Source of the DNA: Burkholderia plantarii
GTDB lineage: Bacteria > Pseudomonadota > Gammaproteobacteria > Burkholderiales > Burkholderiaceae
DNA length: 64,000 nucleotides
Direction of reading: 5' to 3'
Assembly (NCBI RefSeq): GCF_001411805.1
Contig: NZ_CP007213.1
Span: 1,364,001-1,428,000, forward strand
The position numbers and the translations under genes were made by a program. Positions 1-7,938 of this stretch are shown piece by piece; within the stretch, counting starts at the first letter, position 1, and each line of letters begins with the position of its first letter. Under the pieces are notes generated by a model. The model was not told the origin of the DNA. It did not search any database and saw only the letters and a program-made list of their open reading frames with translations.

Positions 1-1480
1 GATTGCCGACGATGCGGTTCGCGAGCCGGAACGCCCAGTCGTCCATCGGCCCGGACGGCGGCACGCCGACGTCCCAGTAGCCGGTTCGGCCGGGATAGTC
101 CTGGATCGTCGTATAGGTGCCCGCCTCGAGGACCTCGACCGCGGCGGGGCGGTAGTCGAACGCGTCCAGATGGCGCGTCGACACCTCGCCTGCGCGAAAG
201 CCCTCGCTGGCGACGATCCTGCGCAGATAGTCGAGATTGGTGGCGATGCCCGACAGGCGCGTGGCGTCGAGCGCGCGCGCCATCGCGGCAATCGCCGCGG
301 CGCGGTCCTCGCCATGCACGATCAGCTTGGCGAGCATCGGATCGTAATGGGGGCCGACCTCGGTGCCGGTCTCGACCCAGCCGTCCACGCGCACGTCGTC
401 CGGAAACGAGACTTCGGTGAGCGTGCCCGGGCTCGGCGCGAAGTTGCGCAGCGGGTTTTCCGCGTAGAGCCTCACCTCGATCGCGGCGCCTCGCGGCGTG
501 GCGGCGTGATCGAGCGCGGGCGGCTCGCCCGCCGCGGTGCGGACCATCCATTCGACCAGATCGATGCCGGTGACGCTCTCGGTGATCGCGTGTTCGACCT
601 GCAGGCGCGCGTTGACCTCGAGGAAGTAGAACGCCTGCCGGGCGGCGTCGTAGATGAACTCGACCGTGCCGGCCGAGCGGTAGGCCACCGAGCGGCCCAG
701 GTTTTCGGCCGCGGCCAGCAATGCCTCGCGCACGCGCGCGGGCAGGTTCGGGGCCGGGGTTTCCTCGACCACCTTCTGGTTGCGCCGCTGCAGCGAGCAG
801 TCGCGCTCGCCGAGCGCCACCACCTTGCCGCGGCCGTCGCCGAAGATCTGCACCTCGATGTGCCGCGCGCGATCGACGAAGCGCTCCACGAACACGCCGC
901 CGTTCGCGAAGAACGCCTGCCCGAGCTGCCGTACCGAGTCGAACGCGACGAGCAGCTCCGCTTCGTCGTTGCAGCGGGTCAGGCCGATGCCGCCGCCGCC
1001 CGCCGTGCTTTTCAGCATCACCGGGTAGCCGACGGCCGCCGCGGCCTCGCGAGCGCCGCGCGCGTCGGCCAGCAGCCCCGAGCCGGGCGCGAGCGGCAAG
1101 CCCGCCTGCGCGGCCAGCTCGCGGGCCGCGTGCTTCAGGCCGAACTGTTCGATCTGGCGCGGCGTCGGGCCGATGAACGCGATGCCCTCGGCCTCGCAGC
1201 GCGCCGCGAAGCCGGCGTGCTCGGACAGGAAGCCGTAGCCGGGGATGATGGCCTGCGCGCCCGTCTGCTTCGCCGCGGCGAGGATCGACTCGATGCGCAG
1301 ATAGCTCTCGGCGGCCGTGTCGCCGCCCAGCGGGACCGCCACGTCGGCCGCGCTCACGTGCAGGCTGTTGCGGTCCGCGTCGGAATGGACCGCCACGGAA
1401 CGGATGCCCATGCGCTTCAGCGTGCGTGCGATACGGCAGGCGATTTCGCCGCGATTGGCGATCAGGACGGTATCGAACAT
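1..1480 (-). CDS. uca: Urea carboxylase, N-terminal part (3' end beyond window)
   Basis: ATP- and biotin-dependent carboxylase that converts urea to allophanate, the first step of the urea amidolyase pathway in the cytoplasm. The reverse strand reads without a stop from ATG at 1480 to the window edge (493 residues). The biotin carboxylase domain fills about residues 1-450: the N-terminal ANRGEIA motif, GYGFLSEH near residue 81 and the ATP-grasp loop STAGGGGIGL near 158. After about residue 460 the frame enters the carboxyltransferase part (DYPGRTGYWDVGVPPSGPMD), which separates urea carboxylase from acetyl- or propionyl-CoA carboxylase. The biotinyl domain must lie outside the window. A GAGG Shine-Dalgarno lies inside the last codons of the allophanate hydrolase gene, only 12 bp upstream, so the two are co-transcribed. 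Confidence 0.93.
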   Translation of the reverse strand, partial: MFDTVLIANRGEIACRIARTLKRMGIRSVAVHSDADRNSLHVSAADVAVPLGGDTAAESYLRIESILAAAKQTGAQAIIPGYGFLSEHAGFAARCEAEGIAFIGPTPRQIEQFGLKHAARELAAQAGLPLAPGSGLLADARGAREAAAAVGYPVMLKSTAGGGGIGLTRCNDEAELLVAFDSVRQLGQAFFANGGVFVERFVDRARHIEVQIFGDGRGKVVALGERDCSLQRRNQKVVEETPAPNLPARVREALLAAAENLGRSVAYRSAGTVEFIYDAARQAFYFLEVNARLQVEHAITESVTGIDLVEWMVRTAAGEPPALDHAATPRGAAIEVRLYAENPLRNFAPSPGTLTEVSFPDDVRVDGWVETGTEVGPHYDPMLAKLIVHGEDRAAAIAAMARALDATRLSGIATNLDYLRRIVASEGFRAGEVSTRHLDAFDYRPAAVEVLEAGTYTTIQDYPGRTGYWDVGVPPSGPMDDWAFRLANRIVGN

Positions 1481-1492
1481 GATGCGTCGGCC

Positions 1493-3322
1493 TCAGAAAC
1501 GTGACGCGGCTTGCGCGCCGGACTGGCTGGCGAGATAGCTGGCCCAGCCGCCGAACTCGGTGATGTCGCGGGCATCGGCGAGCGCGTGCGGCTCGCAGAT
1601 GAAGCCCTTCACCTGGCGCCCGTCCGCGAGCGTCAGCGTGCCGATGCCGAGCGGCGTGGGAATCCCGGCGACGAAGCTGCCGAAGCCGGCGATCGACAGA
1701 TCCCAGAGTTCGACCTTGATCGAGGCGCCGCTGCGCGAGCGCGCGAGGCCCGGCTTCGGCGGCGTGGTGCCGGCGAGCGCGTAGAGGCGGTAGTCGGGCG
1801 AGGTGGTGGTGGCCTCGACGAAGCGCGCGTGGCGCGAGGTCAGCTCGTGGTTGAGCGGCATCCCGCGCAGGTGCGCGCCCACCACCGCGACGCGCACCAT
1901 GCCGGTGTCCGGCACGGCGGCGGGCCGGGGGGCAGCGGTGGCGGCGACGATCGGCAGGCCGGTGGCGCCCCGCGTCAGGCCGGTGTCCTGGTGCCACGCC
2001 TGCGCGAAGCCGGCCAGCGCGCGCTCGCGCCACGCGTCGCCGATCAGCGTGATGCCGGACGGCAGGCCGTCCTCGCGCAGGTTGGCCGGTACCGAGATCG
2101 CGCTCAGGTCGAGCAGGTTGACGAAGTTGGTGTACTTGCCGAGGTTGCTGTTGAGCTGGACCGGATCGGCGAGCAGGTCCGCGATCCGGTAATGGGTCGG
2201 GGCGGTGGGCACCACCAGCGCGTCGCACTGCGCCAGCATCGCGCCGGCCTCGCGCTTCAGGTCGGCGAGCCGGTAGATGCCGTCGAACGCGTCGGCGGCG
2301 GAGAAGTCGCGCGCCTTGAAGATGATGTCGCGCACGACCTCGTGGATCTGCGCCTCGTGGTCCCTCGCGAATTCACGGATCGCCGCGTAGCGTTCGGCGA
2401 TCCACGGGCCGTGATAGAGCAGCGCCGTGACGCGGTCGAACACCGAGAAATCGATCGGCACGCAGGTCGCGCCGCGCGCCCGCAGCCGCGCGATGGCCGC
2501 GTGGAAGGCGCGTTCGGCGAGCGCGTCGCCGAAGAATTCCGGCTCGGCGGGAATCCCGAAGCGCGGCGCGGCCGGCAACTGCCAGGCGTGCGCGTCGGCC
2601 GGCGCCGTGCGCGACAGGCCGTCGTGGACGTCGGGCGCCGCGGTGAGGTCGTACACGCGCAGCGCGTCGTCCACCGTGGTGGCGAACACCGACACGCAAT
2701 CGAGCGTGCGGCAGGCCGGGACCACGCCGGCGTTGCTGAGCGCGCCGCGCGTCGGCTTGAGGCCGACGATGTTGTTGAGCCCGGCCGGCACGCGGCCGGA
2801 GCCGGCCGTATCGGTGCCGAGCGAAAACGGCACGAGGCCGCGCGCCACCACCGTGGCCGAGCCCGAGCTCGATCCTCCCGAAACGTATGCCGGATCGAAC
2901 GCGTTGGGCGGGATGCCGTAGGGCGAGCGCACGCCGACCAGGCCGGCCGCGAACTGGTCGAGGTTGGTCTTGCCGATCGCGATCGCGCCGGCCGCCATCA
3001 GCCGCTCGACCACCGTGGCGTGCGCGCCGGGCCGGTAGGCGAACGCCGGGCAGCCCGCCGTGGTCTCGAAGCCGGCGACGTCGATGTTGTCCTTGGCGGC
3101 GAACGGCACGCCGTATAGCGGCAGGCGGCCGATGTCGCCGCCCGCGTCGGCCAGCAGGCCGTCGAGGCGTTGAAGCTGCTGTGCCAGCACCTCCGGTGCC
3201 GCGCGCGAGATCCAGGCCGCGTCGTCGTCGCGCAGCGTGGCCAGCAGAGCGCCGAGCAGCTCGGCGGGCCGGGCGCCATCGCGGTAAGCGGCGAGCCAAT
3301 CCGAAATCGTCCAGCCGCGCAT
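1493..3322 (-). CDS. atzF: Allophanate hydrolase
   Basis: Hydrolyses allophanate to two ammonia and two CO2, the second half-reaction of urea amidolyase. The 609 residues match the normal two-domain length. The amidase-signature domain is at the N-terminus, with the Ser-cisSer-Lys triad visible: Lys77 in AAKDNI, the GGSSSGSA loop at 149-156 and nucleophile Ser175 in GTDTAGSGRVP. The C-terminal part (about 480-600) is the smaller AtzF-specific domain. It is the first gene of the unit, transcribed ahead of urea carboxylase. A GntR-type inverted repeat sits 13 bp upstream of the start codon. The bacterial arrangement here is two separate genes rather than the fused yeast form. Confidence 0.93.
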   Translation of the reverse strand: MRGWTISDWLAAYRDGARPAELLGALLATLRDDDAAWISRAAPEVLAQQLQRLDGLLADAGGDIGRLPLYGVPFAAKDNIDVAGFETTAGCPAFAYRPGAHATVVERLMAAGAIAIGKTNLDQFAAGLVGVRSPYGIPPNAFDPAYVSGGSSSGSATVVARGLVPFSLGTDTAGSGRVPAGLNNIVGLKPTRGALSNAGVVPACRTLDCVSVFATTVDDALRVYDLTAAPDVHDGLSRTAPADAHAWQLPAAPRFGIPAEPEFFGDALAERAFHAAIARLRARGATCVPIDFSVFDRVTALLYHGPWIAERYAAIREFARDHEAQIHEVVRDIIFKARDFSAADAFDGIYRLADLKREAGAMLAQCDALVVPTAPTHYRIADLLADPVQLNSNLGKYTNFVNLLDLSAISVPANLREDGLPSGITLIGDAWRERALAGFAQAWHQDTGLTRGATGLPIVAATAAPRPAAVPDTGMVRVAVVGAHLRGMPLNHELTSRHARFVEATTTSPDYRLYALAGTTPPKPGLARSRSGASIKVELWDLSIAGFGSFVAGIPTPLGIGTLTLADGRQVKGFICEPHALADARDITEFGGWASYLASQSGAQAASRF

Positions 3323-3334
3323 CTCGTATCCTCT

Positions 3335-3346
3335 CTTGTGTACAAG
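3335..3346. promoter_or_regulatory. GntR-type operator candidate ahead of atzF
   Basis: CTTGTGTACAAG is a 5-bp inverted repeat (CTTGT/ACAAG) around a 2-bp spacer, 13 bp upstream of the atzF ATG. The TTGT-N2-ACAA form is typical of FadR/FCD-subfamily GntR repressors, which often control urea amidolyase genes. No GntR gene lies inside the window, so the regulator would have to be outside or elsewhere. Confidence 0.45.
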
Positions 3347-3702
3347 TTATGGGAAGAGCTATCAAGACTCGTGCCATGTGCGGGGTGTCGGCGATGGCCT
3401 TGCCGGCCGAGGCGACGCGGCGGCAAGGCATCAACGGAGGCGCCGGCGATGCACGCGACTGGCGCGGCATGCCGACCGGGATTGGTGCGGATGGTTCGGG
3501 TTGGTGCGTGGCGCGGCGGCTCGCGGGCCGGGTGGTGGGTCGTCGAGGCGCGACGGAGCCGGTGCCGGGCTCCGGACGAGTCACGCGGGCATGGCGCTTC
3601 GCCGGCGCCGGCCGGGACGGATGCCAGTCGCGTCAGTCGATCGACATCGTCGCAGGTGTGCGCCGAACGTCAGGACGGGACGAACGCTCGCTGTCCCGCC
3701 GC
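3347..3702. other. Intergenic, no gene seen
   Basis: This 356-bp stretch separates the start of the urea amidolyase unit from the stop of the LysR gene. Open frames crossing it on either strand are the usual GC-skew by-products without recognisable domains. It should hold the atzF promoter, but no convincing -35/-10 pair stands out. Confidence 0.5.
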
Positions 3703-4587
3703 TCAATCCGCCCGCAGCGCCCACAGCGCGTCCAGCACATGCCGCGTCGCCAGCTCGGCCGCGCCGGTACGGTGTGCGATGCCGAGTTCGCGCCACAGCG
3801 CCGGGCGCAGCTGGCGCATCGCGATGCGCGCGTCGGGCAGCGGCGCGCCGGCCTCGTGTGGCAGCAGCGTCGCTCCGTAGCCGGCCGCCACCAGGCTCTT
3901 GATCGCGTCGTTGTAGTTCAGCTCGATGCGCGGCGCCGGCTGATGGCCGCCGGCCGCGAACCATTCGGCGGTCTGCCGCGACAGGCGCGTGGTGGCGTCG
4001 TTGAGGATCAGCGGCCGCGCGGCGAGCCAGGCCGGGCTCACGCTGGGCGGCACGGTCCAGTCGGCGGGCAGGAACGCCACCACCGGATCGCGTCGCCACG
4101 GCGCGATCGTCAGCCCGGCCACGGCGGCCTGCGGCAGCGCCACCAGCCCGATGTCGAGCGCGCCGTGCGTGAGCCGCTCGAGCGTGTCGCGCGAGGTCAG
4201 CACGGCGATCTGCACGTCGATGTCGGGATGGTCGCGGCGCAGCTGCGCGAGCACCTGCGGCAGCAAATGCGCGAACGCGCCGGTGGACGCGCCCAGCCGC
4301 ACCCGTCCGGCCAGCCCCTGCACCTGCCGCTCCACGTCGTCGAGCGTGGCCTCGACGTCGGCGAGCAGCCGTCGCGCGCGCTCGATCAGCACCTCGCCGA
4401 TCGCCGACGGCCGCACGTTGCCGCGCGTGCGCGACAGCAGGGGTGCGCCGATCCGTGCCTCGAGTTCCGAGACATGCAGGCTCACGGTGGGTGGCGCCAG
4501 ATGCAGCGATTGTGCGGCGGCGGCGAACGATCCGAGATCCGCGATCGCGATTAGCGTGCGCAGGCGATCAAGACTGATTTCGCGCAT
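3703..4587 (-). CDS. LysR-family transcriptional regulator
   Basis: 294-residue LysR protein: winged helix-turn-helix at residues 1-60 (LDRLRTLIAIADLGSFAAAA, then TVSLHVSELEARIGAPLLSR) and a periplasmic-binding-type effector domain to the end. I chose ATG 4587 (MREISLDRL). The frame stays open 17 codons further upstream, but that extension would run through an AT-rich dyad at 4624-4639 that looks like an operator. The gene is divergent from argC with about 130 bp between, so it may regulate argC or itself; the amidolyase genes lie downstream on the same strand but 380 bp away. The effector is not predictable from sequence. Confidence 0.85.
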   Translation of the reverse strand: MREISLDRLRTLIAIADLGSFAAAAQSLHLAPPTVSLHVSELEARIGAPLLSRTRGNVRPSAIGEVLIERARRLLADVEATLDDVERQVQGLAGRVRLGASTGAFAHLLPQVLAQLRRDHPDIDVQIAVLTSRDTLERLTHGALDIGLVALPQAAVAGLTIAPWRRDPVVAFLPADWTVPPSVSPAWLAARPLILNDATTRLSRQTAEWFAAGGHQPAPRIELNYNDAIKSLVAAGYGATLLPHEAGAPLPDARIAMRQLRPALWRELGIAHRTGAAELATRHVLDALWALRAD

Positions 4588-4623
4588 CGAGGAATTTTTT
4601 CGTTCAGAAAAAATGAAGCTCAT

Positions 4624-4639
4624 GTTGATGAAATTCAAC
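4624..4639. promoter_or_regulatory. AT-rich dyad in the LysR/argC divergent region
   Basis: GTTGA-N6-TCAAC forms an inverted repeat in a locally AT-rich stretch (4590-4655) between two divergent genes, where a LysR regulator would be expected to bind. The assignment is positional; nothing else supports it. Confidence 0.35.
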
Positions 4640-4718
4640 TTTTATAAGTTTAGCGTGCGGGCGATGATCGCGCATCCCGTCGATCGGACGGCGGGCGATA
4701 TCTCGGAGCGTGACGAAC

Positions 4719-5648
4719 ATGAGCGAACCCATCGTATTCATTGACGGCGATCAGGGCACGACCGGCCTGCAGATCCACGAACGGCTGCGCGGCCGGACCG
4801 ATCTGCGGCTCGCGACGCTGGCCGCGGACGAGCGCAAGGACCCCGCGCGGCGCGCGGAGGCGATCAACGCGTGCGACGTCGCGATCCTCTGCCTGCCCGA
4901 CGCGGCCGCGCGCGAGGCGGTCGGCTTCATCCGCAATCCCGCGGTGCGCGTGATCGACGCCAGTTCGGCGCACCGCACCGATCCGGCCTGGGTCTACGGC
5001 TTTCCGGAAATGACGCAGGGACAGCCGGCGCGGATCGCCGACGCGCGCCGCGTGACCAATCCGGGCTGCTACCCGACCGGCGCGATCGGGCTGTTGCGCC
5101 CGCTGATCGAGCACGGGTTGCTGCCGGCGGACTATCCGGTTGCGATCCACGCGGTGTCCGGTTATTCGGGCGGCGGCCGCGCGGCGGTGGAGGCCCACGA
5201 GGCGCCCGACGGCGCGGCGCCGGCGTTTCGCCTCTACGGGCTCGGCCTCGCGCACAAGCATCCGCCCGAGATCCGCGCGCATGCCGGGCTCGCGCACCGG
5301 CCGCTGTTCGTGCCGGCCTATGGCGGGTATCGGCAGGGCATCGTGCTGAGCGTGCCGCTCGAGACGCGGCTGCTGCCGGCCGGCGTCGACGGCGCGCGGC
5401 TGCATGCGTGCCTCGCGCACCATTACGAGGGGGCGCGTCATGCGCGCATGCTGCCGCTCGCGGCGAGCCGCGAGATCGCGCAACTGGACCCGCAGGCGCT
5501 GAACGGCACCAACGACATCGAGTTCGGCGTGTTCGTCAACGACGAATACGGCCAGGTGCTGCTGACCGCGGTGTTCGACAATCTCGGCAAGGGCGCGTCC
5601 GGCGCGGCCGTGCAGAATCTCGACCTGATGCTGCCGGCGCTGCGCTGA
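4719..5648 (+). CDS. argC: N-acetyl-gamma-glutamyl-phosphate reductase, type 2
   Basis: NADPH-dependent reductase of arginine biosynthesis that makes N-acetylglutamate semialdehyde. The 309 residues fit the shorter ArgC class (about 300-315) and not the 340-residue class. The N-terminus [17 protein letters not shown] is the cofactor-binding loop, and the catalytic cysteine sits in [14 protein letters not shown] near residue 115. GGAG at 4705-4708 is ideally spaced for ATG 4719, which decides against the GTG at 4710. No other arg gene is adjacent; it stands between a divergent LysR gene and the convergent quorum-sensing locus. Confidence 0.95.
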   Translation: MSEPIVFIDGDQGTTGLQIHERLRGRTDLRLATLAADERKDPARRAEAINACDVAILCLPDAAAREAVGFIRNPAVRVIDASSAHRTDPAWVYGFPEMTQGQPARIADARRVTNPGCYPTGAIGLLRPLIEHGLLPADYPVAIHAVSGYSGGGRAAVEAHEAPDGAAPAFRLYGLGLAHKHPPEIRAHAGLAHRPLFVPAYGGYRQGIVLSVPLETRLLPAGVDGARLHACLAHHYEGARHARMLPLAASREIAQLDPQALNGTNDIEFGVFVNDEYGQVLLTAVFDNLGKGASGAAVQNLDLMLPALR

Positions 5649-5717
5649 TCGCATCACGAACGTCGCGAACCGGGCGCGAGCGCGGCGGGTGGCCAGCCCG
5701 GCGCCGCCCGTGCAACC

Positions 5718-6329
5718 TCAGGCCGCCTCGGGTTGCGACGCGCAGAGCGCCGGGTCGAGGTCGAGCGCGGCCAGCGTCTGCGCGTCGATGTCGATCCAGC
5801 ACGCCACCACCATGCGCCCGTCGATCGACTCCGGTGCCCCAGCCCGGTGGGCATGCACGCCGATCCGGCGGAACAGCCGCTCGATGCTGCAGAACGTGAC
5901 CCCGATCAGCTGGCGCGCCCCGCGCCGTGCCGCGCACTCCACCGCCGCGGCCAGCATCGGCCGGACCGACCACGCCAGGCTGCTCGCCTCGGCGCCTTCC
6001 TCGGGGGTCGCGGCGAAGCGCGACAGCTCCCACACGTCGGTCGAGCGCGGGGCCGGATTGTCCTCGGCCAGCAGGTGCGGGAACACTTCCTGCAACAGGT
6101 AGGGGCGGGTGGTCGGCAGCAGCCGCGCGCAGCCGCAAATTTCCCCGTTCGCATCGCGTCCCAGCACGTACACCGTATCGTCGCGATCATATTGATCGCG
6201 CTCGAATTTTTCGTCTTCCGACGGCAGCTTCCAGCCGAGCTGCTCGACGAACACGCGGTAACGATAGGAGCCCAGATCGGCGGCGATATGGGAGGGAAGG
6301 CGGCCTGCCTCGTGAACGGAAGTCTGCAT
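5718..6329 (-). CDS. tofI: Acyl-homoserine-lactone synthase, TofI/CepI type
   Basis: LuxI-family synthase that makes an N-acyl-homoserine lactone (C8/C6-HSL in close relatives) from S-adenosylmethionine and acyl-ACP. The 203 residues match TofI/CepI. Conserved residues are visible: Arg and Phe in YRYRVFVEQLGW, Glu/Asp in FERDQYD, Arg in CARLLPT, and Glu-Leu-Ser-Arg in DVWELSRF. The start at 6329 has GAGGA well spaced upstream. A near-perfect lux/cep-box at 6392-6411 gives autoinduction through the LuxR gene 0.8 kb away. The order synthase - RsaM-like gene - receptor is the Burkholderia cep/tof/pla/bga arrangement. The symbol follows B. glumae; cepI, bgaI or plaI are orthologue names. Confidence 0.97.
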   Translation of the reverse strand: MQTSVHEAGRLPSHIAADLGSYRYRVFVEQLGWKLPSEDEKFERDQYDRDDTVYVLGRDANGEICGCARLLPTTRPYLLQEVFPHLLAEDNPAPRSTDVWELSRFAATPEEGAEASSLAWSVRPMLAAAVECAARRGARQLIGVTFCSIERLFRRIGVHAHRAGAPESIDGRMVVACWIDIDAQTLAALDLDPALCASQPEAA

Positions 6330-6363
6330 GGTGTCCTCGTGGTAATTCCGTTTGGAATGGGCG

Positions 6364-6392
6364 CATTACAACGTGCGCCCCGAGGACAGGTA
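6364..6392 (-). promoter_or_regulatory. Candidate tofI core promoter
   Basis: Read on the minus strand, TGTAAT (6369-6364) is a good -10, with TACCTG 17 bp upstream as a weak -35. The weak -35 abuts the lux-box, whose centre then falls about 44 bp upstream of the expected start site. That is the class II geometry known for LuxR-type activators. Confidence 0.45.
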
Positions 6393-6411
6393 ACTGTTAA
6401 TCCTGACAGGG
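6392..6411 (-). promoter_or_regulatory. lux-box (cep/tof-box) of tofI
   Basis: The minus strand reads CCCTGTCAGGATTAACAGTT. This matches the published cep-box (CCCTGTAAGAGTTACCAGTT) at 16 of 20 positions and contains the CTGT-N8-ACAG dyad. It lies 63 bp upstream of the tofI start codon, where TofR bound to its signal would activate transcription. Confidence 0.85.
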
Positions 6412-6424
6412 ATTCGGTCCCGAT

Positions 6425-6444
6425 TCCTAGCAACCTTGACAGGG
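6425..6444 (-). promoter_or_regulatory. Second, degenerate lux-box-like half site
   Basis: The minus strand starts CCCTGTCAAGG, an intact left half-site like that of the primary box, followed by a poor right half (about 13 of 20 matches overall). It starts 33 bp from the primary box, three helical turns, so it would face the same side of the DNA. It may be an auxiliary or decayed site. Confidence 0.35.
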
Positions 6445-6542
6445 CAAAAACGGCACGCAAAGGTTTGCGCGACCTCTGTGATTCAATTACGAGATTGCAA
6501 TCCCGGGCCGGTTGAACCGACAATGCCGAAGACACGGTCTGC

Positions 6543-6563
6543 TTAAACGCCGCCGCCGTTTAA
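6543..6563 (-). terminator. Hairpin after tofM
   Basis: TTAAACG (6543-6549) and CGTTTAA (6557-6563) form a 7-bp stem around a 7-nt GC-rich loop, 40 bp past the tofM stop on its strand. It could separate tofM transcription from tofI, but there is no clear T-tract. Confidence 0.35.
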
Positions 6564-6602
6564 TGAGTGGGGGCCGGATCGAGTGCGGAGGCCTGCGCGA
6601 AG

Positions 6603-7055
6603 TCAGTGCGACCAGCGCTTGTCGGCCACGATCGGTTGCGGCGGGGGGCCGCTCGCCAGCGCCCGGGTCACCGCGATCGCCCAGTCGAGCGTGGCGAGCC
6701 GGCAGGCGAGCGCGCTGGCGGTGGCATGCATGCCGATGTCGGTGCCGAAGCGGTCGACGCCCATCAGGTTGCTGCGCACGTCGTCCCAGGCGATCCGGAA
6801 GCAGCCCGAGTCGGGTTCGAGATACCAGTCCCAGCCGACGGTCAGGTGTGCGAATCCGGGCGAGGCCGGGCGCTGCCATTCGGTGAAGCCGGCAAGGTCG
6901 GGAACGAGGCCGTCGCCGCGCAGTTCGTCGGCGAGTCCGGGGTCGAGCCCCGAAGCGATATGCACGAGTTCGAGCCCTGCGAACGCGTGCAGGGGCAGGC
7001 GCACGTACCCGTCCGGGGACGGCGAGCAGTAGGGATGAAGCAGGGGCGGAGTCAT
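6603..7055 (-). CDS. tofM: RsaM/TofM-family quorum-sensing modulator
   Basis: 150-residue member of the RsaM family, found between the AHL synthase and receptor genes of Burkholderia, where relatives tune AHL levels and virulence. The family signature is visible: HIASGLDPGLADELRGDGLVPDL, then GFTEWQ, then GWDWYLEPDSGCFRIAWDDVR. Start ATG 7055 was chosen; a TTG at 7064 is in frame, and neither has a strong Shine-Dalgarno. The gene is divergent to tofR (75 bp apart) and reads toward tofI. No DNA-binding domain is recognisable, consistent with the unresolved mode of action of the family. Confidence 0.9.
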   Translation of the reverse strand: MTPPLLHPYCSPSPDGYVRLPLHAFAGLELVHIASGLDPGLADELRGDGLVPDLAGFTEWQRPASPGFAHLTVGWDWYLEPDSGCFRIAWDDVRSNLMGVDRFGTDIGMHATASALACRLATLDWAIAVTRALASGPPPQPIVADKRWSH

Positions 7056-7130
7056 GCGCGGCAATGTATCAAGCCCGTGTGCCTGATGTAACCTAGCAAG
7101 AATGACAGCGTGGGAGCTGTTGGAGAGATG

Positions 7131-7850
7131 ATGGAACTACGCTGGCAGGATGCCTACCACCAGTTCAACGCGGCGGAAAACGAGCAGCAGCTCTTTCAGC
7201 AGATTTCCGCGTACTCGAAGCGGCTCGGCTTCGAGTACTGCTGTTATGGAATCCGCGTACCGCAGCCGGGATCGCAGCCCGTGGTCGAGATCTTCGACAC
7301 CTATCCGCCGGGCTGGATGGCGCACTATCAGGCGCGCAACTACATCGAGATCGATCCGACCGTGCGCGACGGCGCCGCGAGCCCGAACATGATCATCTGG
7401 CCCGACGTCGACACGGCGGAGGAGCCCTCGCTATGGCGCGACGCGCGCGACTTCGGCATGTCGGTGGGCGTCGCGCAGTCGAGCTGGGCCGCGCGCGGCG
7501 TGTTCGGATTGCTGACCATCGCGCGGCGCTCGGACCGCCTCACGCCGGCCGAAATCAACAGCCTGACGCTGCAGGCCAACTGGCTCGCCAATCTCTCGCA
7601 TTCGCTGATGGGCAAGTTCCTCGTGCCGAAGCTGTCGCCGGCCGCGAGCATCACGCTGACCAGGCGCGAACGCGAGGTGCTGAGCTGGACCAGCGAAGGC
7701 CGCACGGCCAGCGAGATCGGCGATCTGCTCAACATCTCCGAGCGCACCGTGACGTTCCACGTCAACAACATCCTCGCCAAGCTCGGCGCGACCAACAAGG
7801 TGCAGGCGGTCGTGAAGGCGATCGGCATGGGGTTGATCCAGACGCCGTAG
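7131..7850 (+). CDS. tofR: LuxR-family AHL receptor, TofR/CepR type
   Basis: Cytoplasmic AHL-dependent activator. The N-terminal autoinducer domain (residues 1-165) carries the conserved ligand-pocket run including YCCYGIRVP, FDTYPPGWMAHYQARNYIEIDPTV, WPDVD and SVGVAQSSWAARG. The C-terminal LuxR helix-turn-helix (about 175-239) has LTRREREVLSWTSEGRTASEIG and ISERTVTFHVNNILAKLGATNK. Start 7131 gives 239 residues and the family N-terminus MELRWQDAY; an ATG one codon upstream (7128) is also possible, with GGAGAG at 7122-7127. It should bind the lux-box ahead of tofI. A strong terminator follows. Confidence 0.97.
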   Translation: MELRWQDAYHQFNAAENEQQLFQQISAYSKRLGFEYCCYGIRVPQPGSQPVVEIFDTYPPGWMAHYQARNYIEIDPTVRDGAASPNMIIWPDVDTAEEPSLWRDARDFGMSVGVAQSSWAARGVFGLLTIARRSDRLTPAEINSLTLQANWLANLSHSLMGKFLVPKLSPAASITLTRREREVLSWTSEGRTASEIGDLLNISERTVTFHVNNILAKLGATNKVQAVVKAIGMGLIQTP

Positions 7851-7887
7851 GCGGCCCGGTTCGATCCGGTTCATCCGGTTGGCGACG

Positions 7888-7928
7888 ACGCGCCGGCGCG
7901 GGCTTCACGGCCCGGCCGGCGCGTTTTT
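7888..7928 (+). terminator. Rho-independent terminator of tofR
   Basis: ACGCGCCGG (7888-7896) pairs with CCGGCGCGT (7916-7924), with further CGGGC/GCCCG pairing inside, and five T residues end at 7928. It lies 38 bp after the tofR stop and just before the convergent mgtC-like gene. Confidence 0.85.
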
Positions 7929-7938
7929 CATGGGCCTG

